Part shown: positions 46,429-54,670 of the stretch, in pieces
How positions within the stretch are numbered: position 1 is the stretch's first letter
Layout: each line of letters starts with the position of its first letter
NCBI GenBank assembly: GCA_905221035.1
Contig: CAJNBP010000005.1
Location: 104,269-168,268, forward strand
Reading direction: 5' to 3'
Origin: a bacterium
GTDB lineage: Bacteria; Bacillota; Bacilli; Lactobacillales; Streptococcaceae
Length of the DNA stretch: 64,000 bases
The notes under the pieces: model-generated
Databases searched by the model: none
Told to the model about the DNA's origin: nothing
What the model saw: the letters and a program-made list of their open reading frames with translations, nothing else
Translations under genes and position numbers: made by a program

Positions 46429-46453
46429 CAAAAACGCTTACATCTGCTACTAT
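46425..46453 (+). promoter_or_regulatory. Internal sigma-A promoter overlapping the DUF4097 stop
   Basis: TTGACA (46425-46430), 17 bases, TACTAT (46448-46453). The -35 contains the TGA stop of the preceding gene. A cre half-like ACGCTTACAT lies in the spacer. It should give separate expression of the next gene. Confidence 0.6.
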
Positions 46454-46489
46454 GGAAGCAATTTATCTAACTAAAAAGGAGGTTCTACC

Positions 46490-47554
46490 ATGAAACAAGA
46501 ATGGTTTGAAAGTAATGATTTTGTAAAAACAACAAGCAAGAACAAGCCTGAAGAACAAGCCCAAGATGTTGCAGACAAGGCTGACGAAACGATAGCCGAT
46601 CTCGATACACCAATTGAAAAAAATACTCAAGTAGAGGAGGAAGTCTCTCAAGCTGAAGTCGAACTTGAAAGCCAGCAAGAAGATAAAATTGAAACGCCTG
46701 AAAACGGTGAAGCGAGAACAGAAATAGAAGAAAAGAAGGCATTAGATTCTACTGAAGAAGAGCAAGATCTTCCTGAAGAAACAGAAAAAGTCACTATAGC
46801 TGAAGAGAAGCAAGAAGCTCTTCCTCAGCAAAAAACAACTACGAAAGAGCCCCTTCTTCTCAGTAAATCCTTAGAAAGTCCTTATATTCCCGACCAAGCT
46901 CCAAAATCGACGGATAAATGGAAAGAGCAAGTGCTTGATTTTTGGTCTTGGCTAGTGGAAGCGATCAAATCTCCTACAAGCAAGCTTGAAACAAGTAGCA
47001 CACACAGTTACACAGCCTTTCTCTTGCTCATTCTGTTTTCTGCATCTTCCTTTTTCTTTAGTATCTATCACATCAAACAAGCCTACTATGGACATATAGC
47101 AACTATAAACAGCCACTTCCCTGAGCAACTAGCTCCTTTAACTCTCTTTTCTATCATCTCTATCCTAGTAGCGACAACACTCTTCTTCTTTTCATTCCTC
47201 TTGGGCAGTTTCGTTGTGAGACGATTTATCTACCAAGAAAAGGACTGGACGCTAGAAAAGGTTCTCCAACAATATAGTCAACTCTTGGCAATTCCAATCT
47301 TCCTCACTGCCATTGCTAGTTTCTTTGCCTTCTTTGATAGCCTACGATTTACAGCCCTCTTGTGTGTGATTAGCATTGGAATCATTCTGCTTGCTAGCCT
47401 CCATATCATTACAAGGCCAAGTCAAACAAGTGAAGCCGACTCCTTCTATCAATTATTCTTGTCTGTCCTTGTTAACGGAGTCATTATCCTCCTCTTCTTT
47501 GTAGCTGAAGTCGCACTGATTGGGGATTACCTTCGTATCTTGGCCTTTCTTTAA
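46490..47554 (+). CDS. Acidic-headed multi-pass membrane protein of unknown function
   Basis: 354 residues. The first ~150 residues are highly charged and disordered, rich in Glu, Lys and Gln (E-E-E-V-S-Q-A-E-V-E-L-E-S-Q-Q-E). Five to six membrane helices follow from about residue 170 to the end. The head is cytoplasmic by the positive-inside rule. The C-terminal part resembles the DUF6574-type streptococcal membrane proteins, but I cannot confirm the family. AAAGGAGG ribosome site. It has its own promoter yet follows the PadR operon closely. Confidence 0.8.
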   Translation: MKQEWFESNDFVKTTSKNKPEEQAQDVADKADETIADLDTPIEKNTQVEEEVSQAEVELESQQEDKIETPENGEARTEIEEKKALDSTEEEQDLPEETEKVTIAEEKQEALPQQKTTTKEPLLLSKSLESPYIPDQAPKSTDKWKEQVLDFWSWLVEAIKSPTSKLETSSTHSYTAFLLLILFSASSFFFSIYHIKQAYYGHIATINSHFPEQLAPLTLFSIISILVATTLFFFSFLLGSFVVRRFIYQEKDWTLEKVLQQYSQLLAIPIFLTAIASFFAFFDSLRFTALLCVISIGIILLASLHIITRPSQTSEADSFYQLFLSVLVNGVIILLFFVAEVALIGDYLRILAFL

Positions 47555-47560
47555 ACTTTA

Positions 47561-47588
47561 ATCCTGTCTTTCACGGCAGGATTTTTTA
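47561..47588. terminator. Terminator
   Basis: ATCCTGTC-TTTCAC-GGCAGGAT with T tail, just after the acidic membrane protein gene. Confidence 0.85.
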
Positions 47589-47633
47589 TATGCTAAAAAG
47601 CAAGTCGATTGACCTGCTTCTGCTTTACTTTTC

Positions 47634-48485
47634 TTATGCTAATGCTTTAAAATCTTTGTCTAAGATGGGCTGTACTTCTAATTGATTGGCGTCTAGTTGG
47701 TGGTAAAAAGATGGGGGTAGTACCTCGAGGAATGTTGCATAGTCCAAGCGAGCGATGGCTTCATAATCTTCTGGTTTAGAGCCATCTCCTGTGATTTGAA
47801 CCAAGTCAATTTCCCACTGGACTTCCTTATCCAGCAATTGCTCAATATAGGCTGCAGGAACAAATGGTTCTCTCGGTAACACTGTCTTGACACCTTGAGC
47901 TAGATGGTAAACGCCATGCACTTGCCCTTCTCCATCCTGATAGAAGGAAACTCTTGCAAAGTAGGCATCTGTCTCTTGAACCGCACGTACACGCGCTTCA
48001 AACTGAGCCAAGCCGTCTTCCTCTAAAAAGCTTTTCAAATCCTCATGACTAAAGAAAACAGGATTAAAAATTCCTTGGCAAATCATAAAGCGTGCTGCAC
48101 TATCAGCCAGATGGGCTTGAATACCTGCTTGGAAATAAGCTTCAAAGTCAAAACCATCGAGCCCTTCAATCTCAGTTCCTGTGTAAGCAAGCAGGGCATC
48201 TATAAATGATTTGATAATCTCCCAGTCTGTCTTTGTGAGTAGGTCAGGAAGATCGACACGATAAGCCTTTTGACCATCATCATAACTAACTTTAAAGAGA
48301 AATTGTGATTGCCCCACTATCGCACACTCGATATACTCAAGACGGTTAAGAGGCTGACGGAGATAGACTGCATCATAGCTATGTGACTCCAAGCCATCTA
48401 CCAAGTCCAAGATAGACTTGGCAGTCAAAATTTCCTGTTCTCCTAAAATGCTCTGTTTATTTGGAATAAAAAATGTTTTCGCCAT
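47634..48485 (-). CDS. DUF4299-like cytoplasmic protein
   Basis: 283 residues with no membrane segment or signal. It begins M-A-K-T-F-F-I-P-N-K and contains the conserved-looking R-Q-P-L-N-R-L-E-Y-I and R-F-M-I-C-Q-G-I-F-N-P-V-F-F segments. I associate it with the streptococcal DUF4299 family, function unknown, with moderate certainty. AAAGGAG precedes the ATG. A perfect cre site lies between its -10 and ribosome site, so it should be strongly CcpA-repressed. Confidence 0.75.
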   Translation of the reverse strand: MAKTFFIPNKQSILGEQEILTAKSILDLVDGLESHSYDAVYLRQPLNRLEYIECAIVGQSQFLFKVSYDDGQKAYRVDLPDLLTKTDWEIIKSFIDALLAYTGTEIEGLDGFDFEAYFQAGIQAHLADSAARFMICQGIFNPVFFSHEDLKSFLEEDGLAQFEARVRAVQETDAYFARVSFYQDGEGQVHGVYHLAQGVKTVLPREPFVPAAYIEQLLDKEVQWEIDLVQITGDGSKPEDYEAIARLDYATFLEVLPPSFYHQLDANQLEVQPILDKDFKALA

Positions 48486-48498
48486 AACTGGACTCCTT

Positions 48499-48523
48499 TT
48501 GAAATCGTTTACATATAGTATAC
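48499..48523 (-). promoter_or_regulatory. Promoter with perfect cre site
   Basis: On the minus strand TATACT is followed directly by ATGTAAACGATTTCAA (48514-48499), which fits the cre consensus at every position, then by AAGGAG. CcpA binding here would block transcript start or elongation. Confidence 0.7.
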
Positions 48524-48579
48524 CTTATTTTTCTGAAAGATACAGAAACAAACTTTAGATTTTTGAGTAAAAAGCATAG

Positions 48580-48604
48580 AAAAACAGCCCCTAAGGACTG
48601 TTTG
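48580..48604 (-). terminator. Terminator after trhO
   Basis: On the minus strand AACAGTCC-TTA-GGGGCTGTT with a T run. Confidence 0.75.
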
Positions 48605-48607
48605 ATC

Positions 48608-49594
48608 TTATACTGTAGCTGCTTGATCCAAGCTTTCACCGATAGCGGCTAGGCGCTCGATAACTTCAGCTTGTGTCAATTCATTTTCTGAGACATAGCG
48701 GTTACGTGGGTGAACACGGCACTCGTGTGAGCATCCACGAAGGTACTTGTCTTCATTTTCTTCTGATGTCAAGATACGACGGTTACAGAATGGATTTCCA
48801 CAGTTTACATAACGTTCACATGGTGTTCCATCAAACCAGTCTTTCCCTACGATGGTTGGGTTGACATGGTTAACATCAACTGCGATACGCTCGTCAAAGA
48901 CGTACATTTTCCCATCCCAAAGCTCACCTTGGACTTCTGGGTCTTTACCGTAAGTAGCGATTCCTCCGTGCAATTGGCCGACATCTTTGTAGCCTTCACG
49001 GACCATCCAGCCTGAGAATTTCTCACAGCGAACTCCACCTGTACAGTAAACCACGACACGTTTGTCCATGAATTTTTCCTTGTTGTCACGGACCCATTGT
49101 GGCAACTCACGGAAGTTGCGGATGTCTGGGCGGATAGCTCCACGAAAATGTCCTAGGTCGTACTCGTAATCGTTACGTGTGTCAAGGACCACTGTATCTT
49201 CGTCAAGAAGGGCTTCTTTGAACTCTTTTGGAGACAAGTAGGCACCTGTTGTTTCAAGTGGGTTGATGTCGTTATCGAAGTCATTGTCTTCCAAACCAAG
49301 GTGGACAATTTCTTTCTTGTAGCGAACAAACATCTTCTTGAAGGCTTGTTCATTTTCTTCATCAATCTTGAACCAGAGGTCTTCCATGCCTGGGAGGCTG
49401 TGAACGTAGTCCATATATTTTTGAGTTGTTTCGTAGTCACCTGAAACGGTTCCGTTAATTCCCTCGTCAGCGACTAGGATACGACCTTTAAGGCCGATTG
49501 ATTTACAGAAAGCCAAGTGGTCTGCAGCAAATTTCTCTGCATTTTCAATTGGAGTATAAAGGTAGTAAAGTAAGACACGAATATCTTTTGCCAT
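48608..49594 (-). CDS. trhO: Oxygen-dependent tRNA uridine(34) hydroxylase (rhodanese family)
   Basis: 328 residues from ATG 49594 ([11 protein letters not shown]), the conserved start; the longer frame adds 15 codons without support. The rhodanese active loop is [11 protein letters not shown] (Cys184 and Cys190). The C-terminal zinc-like cysteine cluster ([13 protein letters not shown] and C-S-H-E-C) is typical of YceA/TrhO. It hydroxylates U34 of certain tRNAs to ho5U. Monocistronic, with a terminator after it. Confidence 0.92.
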   Translation of the reverse strand: MAKDIRVLLYYLYTPIENAEKFAADHLAFCKSIGLKGRILVADEGINGTVSGDYETTQKYMDYVHSLPGMEDLWFKIDEENEQAFKKMFVRYKKEIVHLGLEDNDFDNDINPLETTGAYLSPKEFKEALLDEDTVVLDTRNDYEYDLGHFRGAIRPDIRNFRELPQWVRDNKEKFMDKRVVVYCTGGVRCEKFSGWMVREGYKDVGQLHGGIATYGKDPEVQGELWDGKMYVFDERIAVDVNHVNPTIVGKDWFDGTPCERYVNCGNPFCNRRILTSEENEDKYLRGCSHECRVHPRNRYVSENELTQAEVIERLAAIGESLDQAATV

Positions 49595-49725
49595 AAGATT
49601 TGTTCTCTTTTCTATTCTTAAATTTTCAGAATTTTTCATCTAACTATACTAGTATACCTGCTTGAGAAAGCGAATGCAATTTATTTGACTGGAAATTGTA
49701 GAAAGGGACTTATCCCTGCATTTCA

Positions 49726-50022
49726 TTAGTAACCATAGCGAATCGCAGATAATTCTCTCAATTTTTTGATCTGCTCAGCTTGACTTTCTGACAGAGTCAG
49801 CTTATTGTCAATCAACACACGTGAGATGTCAACGTTCATTTGGCTTAGAATAAACGGAGTAGAGGTCCCATCATCCTTTAATCGTCTTTTATAACTCACT
49901 AACTGATTTTTCAAGGGAGCAAGTTGAGGCGTATCCTTTATATCTTCCAATAGATGATTTATGATCGTCAGGGCTTCACAACGTCTTTCACTTCCTCCAG
50001 CGAACCATTTTAATGGTGTCAT
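49726..50022 (-). CDS. Bacteriocin immunity protein (enterocin A immunity family)
   Basis: 98 residues from the second ATG (50022), which stands 9 bases from AGGAGG; the first ATG, 6 bases earlier, is too close. It starts M-T-P-L-K-W-F-A-G-G-S-E-R-R. Sections F-I-L-S-Q-M-N-V-D-I-S and the terminal S-A-I-R-Y-G-Y match the pneumococcal Blp-type immunity proteins as I recall them. It is a small helical bundle that protects against class II bacteriocins at the membrane. No bacteriocin precursor is seen nearby. It lies 68 bases after a CPBP protease gene, the same pairing found in blp immunity regions. Confidence 0.8.
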   Translation of the reverse strand: MTPLKWFAGGSERRCEALTIINHLLEDIKDTPQLAPLKNQLVSYKRRLKDDGTSTPFILSQMNVDISRVLIDNKLTLSESQAEQIKKLRELSAIRYGY

Positions 50023-50090
50023 ACTCATTTACCTCCTGAAACTCGCTTATAAATTGAAAAACTATAATTCCTAACTCGTCTGTCAATATT

Positions 50091-50780
50091 TTACCCAAAC
50101 ACCCTATGTAAAAAAGTCAGCAGAAATGGCAAGGTCGCCACAATATTATTGATCACATGCACCGCATAGGAAGGATAGATGCTCTTGGTATAGCGGGTCA
50201 AACTAGCAAAGATGATGCCAGATGTTGCAAAGACGAAGATATCTAACAAACTAGGCAGGCTTGAAAAATGAGGAAGAGCAAATAAAATTGACGGAAGAAG
50301 CAAATCAAGGCCAAATCTCGAATGCTTAAAAAAGGCGTGTTGCAGTAATCCTCTATAAATCAACTCTTCCATCAGTGGAGTCAGAAAGAACAAAGTTATA
50401 TAGATACCTAGCTCAGCAAAGTTGGTCCCACTATAACCGATCAATACAGCCCAACCTTCAGCAGTTGACTGAACATGTTTAGCTGTCTGAACGTTAAAAG
50501 AGATCTGGAGCACTACCACTAATACTGTCAAAATCGAATACCAAAGCCATTTTTTTCTCGGAATGCGAAAAAGATAGCCGTGCCCTGTCTTAATCAGAAT
50601 CCAAATCATGACTCCGCTAAATAGCAAACTCAAGATATTTTGAATCCAGACGAAATTGCCAATCTGGGAAGAAAATTGCCAATAATTTTGAACAATAAGC
50701 GTCAGCTTAGCAAGTCCAAATACGAAAAACAGGTAAGAGAAGACTGCACTTATTTTGAGTAGAAGCTGATACTTTTTCAT
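50091..50780 (-). CDS. CPBP-family intramembrane metalloprotease
   Basis: 229 residues, about six to seven membrane helices. The CPBP (Abi) motifs are E-E-L-I-Y-R-G (about residue 130) and F-A-L-P-H-F, then H-V-I-N-N-I, which supply Glu and His metal ligands. In streptococci such proteases accompany bacteriocin loci and confer immunity or process peptides. It precedes the immunity gene on the same strand, so the pair forms a small immunity cassette. AAAGGAG ribosome site. Confidence 0.87.
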   Translation of the reverse strand: MKKYQLLLKISAVFSYLFFVFGLAKLTLIVQNYWQFSSQIGNFVWIQNILSLLFSGVMIWILIKTGHGYLFRIPRKKWLWYSILTVLVVVLQISFNVQTAKHVQSTAEGWAVLIGYSGTNFAELGIYITLFFLTPLMEELIYRGLLQHAFFKHSRFGLDLLLPSILFALPHFSSLPSLLDIFVFATSGIIFASLTRYTKSIYPSYAVHVINNIVATLPFLLTFLHRVFG

Positions 50781-50923
50781 TTGAACTCTCCTTTGTAAAC
50801 TCGAGACATCTCTAATATAAGCTATATTCTCCTAAATCCTTACTCCAAATCCTAAATGGTGCTTGAGATTTCCTGAATGGTTAAATAGTGATAAGGAAAC
50901 ATGGATATCCATGCTCTCGTTTC

Positions 50924-50979
50924 AAAAAATCACTGCCTCCCCCAGATAAGCCTGAGGAAAACAGTGATTCAGTTTTTAG
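50924..50979 (-). terminator. Terminator after ngtS
   Basis: AATCACTG pairs with CAGTGATT; an inner CCTC/GAGG stem and flanking A/T runs are present. Confidence 0.75.
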
Positions 50980-51012
50980 GAATTAAGAATGAATACACGA
51001 AATCAATTGATC

Positions 51013-52491
51013 TTATGATTTTTTGTTTTTCAAGAATTCATCGTATTGTTTTTGCATTTCGTTCAATACTTTATCGTAGGCACCTTCAGATTTCAATTTT
51101 TCCATCAATTCTGGAATAGCTTTATCTGGGTCTACAGTACCAGTGTTGATAGCTGTATCGAATTGTTGCATTGTGTTAGAGATTGCTGAGATTTCAGATT
51201 TCACATTGTCAGTGTTAAAGATGAATCCAAGTGCTGGAGATTCTTTAGCTTCAGCCAATTGTTTCTTAGAGTCTGCGATTTGTTGGTCTGTAACGTTTTC
51301 GTTGATGTAAAGGATCCAGTTGTTACCAGTGTTCCATCCACCCATGTGAGTGTTTCCTTTGTATCCATCAAGAACGCGAACACGGTTTTCTTTACCTGCA
51401 ATTTTTTCCCAGTTCTTGCCTTCTGGACCATAAACAAGACCGTTCAAGAGTTCTGGGTTAGTGTTCAAGAGGTTCAACACTTCCATTGATTTTTCTTTGT
51501 TCTTAGAGTTGTTTGAGATAACAAAGTTAGCAACTTGTGTTGTTTGGTTTTTCTTGATGAAGTTAGTGATTGGTTTGATTTGGATATCTTTGTTAGCAAC
51601 ACGTGAAAGCAAGCTGTTACCATAGTCAGCTGGTCCTACTGTTTCTTCACGAACGAACCAAGTATCTTGTTGAAGGTCAAATGAAGTATCGCTTGTTGCT
51701 ACGTCTTTTGGAATGTATCCAGCTTCATAGAATTTGTGAAGAGTTTTCAAGTGTTCTTTAAAGCGAGGCACTTCGTAACGGTTTACGATCTTAGTAGTGT
51801 CCCCTTCAAGGTCGATAACGAATGGAAGTCCATTTGGAACTGGGTAGTCAAAGTTATCAGATGGGATGAAGTTCTTAGTAACCGCAAATGGCACTACATC
51901 TGGAGCTTTTTCTTTGATTTGTTTCAAGACTGGTTCAAGTGTTTCGTATGAAGTGACACCTGAAATATCGATACCGTATTTAGCAAGAAGAGTTCCATTG
52001 AAGGCAAAGTTTTGAGATGATGCAACGTTGGCTGCAACTGGAACTGCGTAAATTTTACCGTTAATGCTGTTACCTTTGATGTAAGCTGGGTCAAGTGCTT
52101 TGTAAAGGTCTTTACCTTCTTTTTTATACAATTCTGTCAAGTCAGCGTAAGCACCTTTTTGAGCATTTACAATGTAGTTATCTGCAAAGGCGATATCATA
52201 GTTTTCACCAGATGATGTGATAACTGACATTTTCTTACCATAGTCACCCCATCCAAGGTATTGGATATCCAATTTAGCACCAACTTTTTCTTCGATGATT
52301 TTATTGGCATTTTCGAGCAATTCATCCAAGTTATCTGGTTTGTCACCGATTTGGTACATTTTGATAACAGGTTTGTCACCTGAATCAGCAGCTTTTTTAC
52401 TGTTACCTGTCAAGTTTCCACAAGCAGCGAGACCAGCAGCCAAAGCGACTACGCTAGCAGATGCAAAAGCATATTTTTTCCAGTTTTTCAT
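51013..52491 (-). CDS. ngtS: N-glycan ABC transporter substrate-binding lipoprotein
   Basis: 492 residues from ATG 52491 with AAAGGAG before it; the longer frame lacks a signal. Lipobox G-L-A-A-C, Cys24. The mature protein is a large CUT1-type oligosaccharide-binding protein (M-Y-Q-I-G-D-K-P-D-N-L-D-E-L-L near the start). The pneumococcal orthologue (SP_0092) is reported to bind host complex N-glycans. It is last of the three transporter genes, about 100 bases after the ngtP2 stop. Its position beside mannosidases and a hexosaminidase supports the assignment. Confidence 0.88.
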   Translation of the reverse strand: MKNWKKYAFASASVVALAAGLAACGNLTGNSKKAADSGDKPVIKMYQIGDKPDNLDELLENANKIIEEKVGAKLDIQYLGWGDYGKKMSVITSSGENYDIAFADNYIVNAQKGAYADLTELYKKEGKDLYKALDPAYIKGNSINGKIYAVPVAANVASSQNFAFNGTLLAKYGIDISGVTSYETLEPVLKQIKEKAPDVVPFAVTKNFIPSDNFDYPVPNGLPFVIDLEGDTTKIVNRYEVPRFKEHLKTLHKFYEAGYIPKDVATSDTSFDLQQDTWFVREETVGPADYGNSLLSRVANKDIQIKPITNFIKKNQTTQVANFVISNNSKNKEKSMEVLNLLNTNPELLNGLVYGPEGKNWEKIAGKENRVRVLDGYKGNTHMGGWNTGNNWILYINENVTDQQIADSKKQLAEAKESPALGFIFNTDNVKSEISAISNTMQQFDTAINTGTVDPDKAIPELMEKLKSEGAYDKVLNEMQKQYDEFLKNKKS

Positions 52492-52594
52492 GATAAAAAC
52501 TCCTTTTTTTATTTTTAAACTTATAAACAATGTAATGATTTTAACTTCACGCAAGGGAAGTTGGGAACTGAGAAAGGATATTTCTCAACAAGCA

Positions 52595-53518
52595 CTATTC
52601 TTTCACACCACCGATAGTCAAACCTTTTACAAAGTAGCGTTGGAAGAATGGATACAAAATCGCGATTGGAAGGGTTGCGACCACAACCATGGCCATACGT
52701 CCTGTTTCCTTTGGTAGAGCAACTCCCAGTTGACCAGAGAGGCCGACCGCTTTGGCGATGTAGTCCATATTTTGTTGGATTTGCATGAGCAAATATTGCA
52801 ATGGATACAAGTTGTCACTCTTGATATAAAGAAGGGCATTGAACCAGTCATTCCAGAAACCAAGCGCTGTCAAGAGCGTGATGGTTGCGATACCTGGTAG
52901 TGACAATGGCAAACAGATCTGGAAGAAGATCCGAGCTTCACTGGCACCATCGATACGAGCGGATTCAAGAATGGCTTCTGGAATGGTCTTCTTGAAGAAG
53001 GAACGCATCAAGACAATATTGAATGGTGAGAGAAGCATTGGAACAATCAAGGCCCAAACAGTGTCACCAAGCTGAAGTACACGAGTTACCATGATGTAAC
53101 CTGGTACCAAACCAGCGTTGAACAACATACTAAGTAGAACGAAAATTGTAAAAAATCTGCGATACTTAAAGGTTGTCCGTGAAATAGCGTAAGCATAAGT
53201 TGTTGTGATAAAGACATTTGTCAATGTCCCAACTACGGTTACAAAGACTGAGATGAAGAGGGCTTGTAGGATTTTATCCTTAAACTGTGCCAAGAACTCA
53301 AAACCGTCTAAACCAAATTGTGATGGGAAGAAGCTATACCCATTTTGAAGGATACTCTTTTCATCTGTCACCGAAATAACGATAACGAATACAAAGGGTA
53401 GGATACAAGAGAGGGCGATCAAACCAGAAATGGTACTGAAGAAGATATCCGCTTTCTTACTGAAGGAGTGAATGCCGACATTGTCAATTTTTTCTTTTTT
53501 AATTTTCTTTTCTGCCAT
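52595..53518 (-). CDS. ngtP2: N-glycan ABC transporter permease (MalG-like)
   Basis: 307 residues from ATG 53518 (M-A-E-K-K-I-K-K-E-K), with AAGGAGGAG. Six membrane helices. The EAA loop is E-S-A-R-I-D-G-A-S-E-A-R-I-F, typical of CUT1 permeases. It pairs with the permease encoded just upstream. No ATPase gene is in the locus; a shared MsmK/RafK-type ATPase elsewhere must energise it, as known for pneumococcal CUT1 systems. Confidence 0.9.
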   Translation of the reverse strand: MAEKKIKKEKIDNVGIHSFSKKADIFFSTISGLIALSCILPFVFVIVISVTDEKSILQNGYSFFPSQFGLDGFEFLAQFKDKILQALFISVFVTVVGTLTNVFITTTYAYAISRTTFKYRRFFTIFVLLSMLFNAGLVPGYIMVTRVLQLGDTVWALIVPMLLSPFNIVLMRSFFKKTIPEAILESARIDGASEARIFFQICLPLSLPGIATITLLTALGFWNDWFNALLYIKSDNLYPLQYLLMQIQQNMDYIAKAVGLSGQLGVALPKETGRMAMVVVATLPIAILYPFFQRYFVKGLTIGGVKE

Positions 53519-53531
53519 ATTCTCCTCCTTT

Positions 53532-54461
53532 CTAGAACAAGGCTGAGTTTGGATCAACTCGTCTTGCAAGTAAGTTTGATAGGATAACCAAAAGCAAACC
53601 GACTACTGATTGGTAGAGACCTGCTGCTGATGCCATCCCGATATCCGCTGTCTGAGTCAAACCGTTATAAACATATACGTCCAAGACGTTGGTTACATTA
53701 TAAAGCTGACCAGCATTATGGGGGATTTGGTAGAAGAGACCGAAGTCTGCACGGAAGATATTTCCGACTGCAAGGATGGTCAATACGGTTACCAATGGTG
53801 TCAACTGCGGAATGGTTACATTGCGAATTCGTTGCCATTTGCTGGCCCCATCCACTGTCGCTGCTTCGTAGTAGGTTGGATCAATTCCCATGATTGTCGC
53901 ATAGTACATGACACTGCTATATCCAAAGCCTTTCCAGATACCTAGGAAAAGTAGGAGATATGGCCAGATACCCAAGTCAGCGTAGAAATTGATTTCTTTG
54001 AGACCAAGAGTTTCCAGTAAATGGTTGAACACCCCTTTATCAATGTTTAGGAAGGCATCTGTAAAGAAACTGATGATAACCCAAGACAAGAAGTAAGGGA
54101 ACAACATAGAAGTTTGGAAGATCTTAACCATTCTCTTAGAACGGAGTTCACTGAGGATGATGGCAATTCCTACAGATACAATCAAGCCAATAAAGATAAA
54201 GCCTAGATTGTAGAGGACAGTATTTCGTGTGATAATAAAGGCGTCTTTTGAACTAAACAAGAATCTGAAGTTATCTAGTCCGACCCATCTACTATTCATG
54301 ATACTATCTATGAAACCATTACTGGTCATGTGGTAGTCTTTGAAGGCAACCACGTTCCCAAATACTGGAATGTAGAAGAATAGAATCAACCAGAGTGCCC
54401 CTGGTAAAACCATCAAGAGAAAGATCCAGTTGTCTCTCAAGGTTTTTGAAAACTTATTCAT
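53532..54461 (-). CDS. ngtP1: N-glycan ABC transporter permease (MalF/LplB-like)
   Basis: 309 residues, six membrane helices. EAA loop Y-E-A-A-T-V-D-G-A-S-K-W-Q-R-I. It is the first gene of the transporter operon; ngtP2 starts 13 bases after its stop. GGGAGG ribosome site. A -10 TATACT and a cre site lie upstream, so the transporter has its own CcpA-controlled promoter behind the terminator of the hexosaminidase gene. Confidence 0.9.
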   Translation of the reverse strand: MNKFSKTLRDNWIFLLMVLPGALWLILFFYIPVFGNVVAFKDYHMTSNGFIDSIMNSRWVGLDNFRFLFSSKDAFIITRNTVLYNLGFIFIGLIVSVGIAIILSELRSKRMVKIFQTSMLFPYFLSWVIISFFTDAFLNIDKGVFNHLLETLGLKEINFYADLGIWPYLLLFLGIWKGFGYSSVMYYATIMGIDPTYYEAATVDGASKWQRIRNVTIPQLTPLVTVLTILAVGNIFRADFGLFYQIPHNAGQLYNVTNVLDVYVYNGLTQTADIGMASAAGLYQSVVGLLLVILSNLLARRVDPNSALF

Positions 54462-54514
54462 AATTTCCTCCCTTTTTTATTTTGATATCCATCTAAAAAT
54501 TCCTTTTTAGACTT

Positions 54515-54542
54515 TTGATAACGATTACATTATTAGTATACT
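54515..54542 (-). promoter_or_regulatory. ngtP1 promoter with CcpA (cre) site
   Basis: On the minus strand TATACT is followed after a few bases by ATGTAATCGTTATCAA (54530-54515), a cre site with one mismatch. The site covers the transcription start region. Confidence 0.68.
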
Positions 54543-54576
54543 CCTATTTGCAGGTTAGGTTAAACTACTAATTATA

Positions 54577-54617
54577 GAAAAAACTCCACAAATTATTTTA
54601 TGTGGAGTACTTTTTTA
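54577..54617 (-). terminator. Terminator after the GH20 gene
   Basis: ACTCCACA/TGTGGAGT (8 bp) with a T run on the minus strand, followed there by TTTTTTC. It ends the upstream glycosidase transcript before ngtP1. Confidence 0.8.
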
Positions 54618-54626
54618 AGAAAGGGA

Positions 54627-54642
54627 TGTTTCACGGGAAACA
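54627..54642. other. parS-like ParB binding site
   Basis: TGTTTCACGGGAAACA differs from the consensus parS palindrome TGTTTCACGTGAAACA at one central base. Such 15/16 matches are normal in functional parS sets, which cluster near the origin. Confidence 0.8.
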
Positions 54643-54670
54643 CTCTGAACAAAGGACACTGTTCTTGTTT

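Noticed and set aside
53630..53945. Antisense frames over ngtP1
   Set aside because: Composition is odd (many His, Arg and Trp), typical of frame shadows; no start context.
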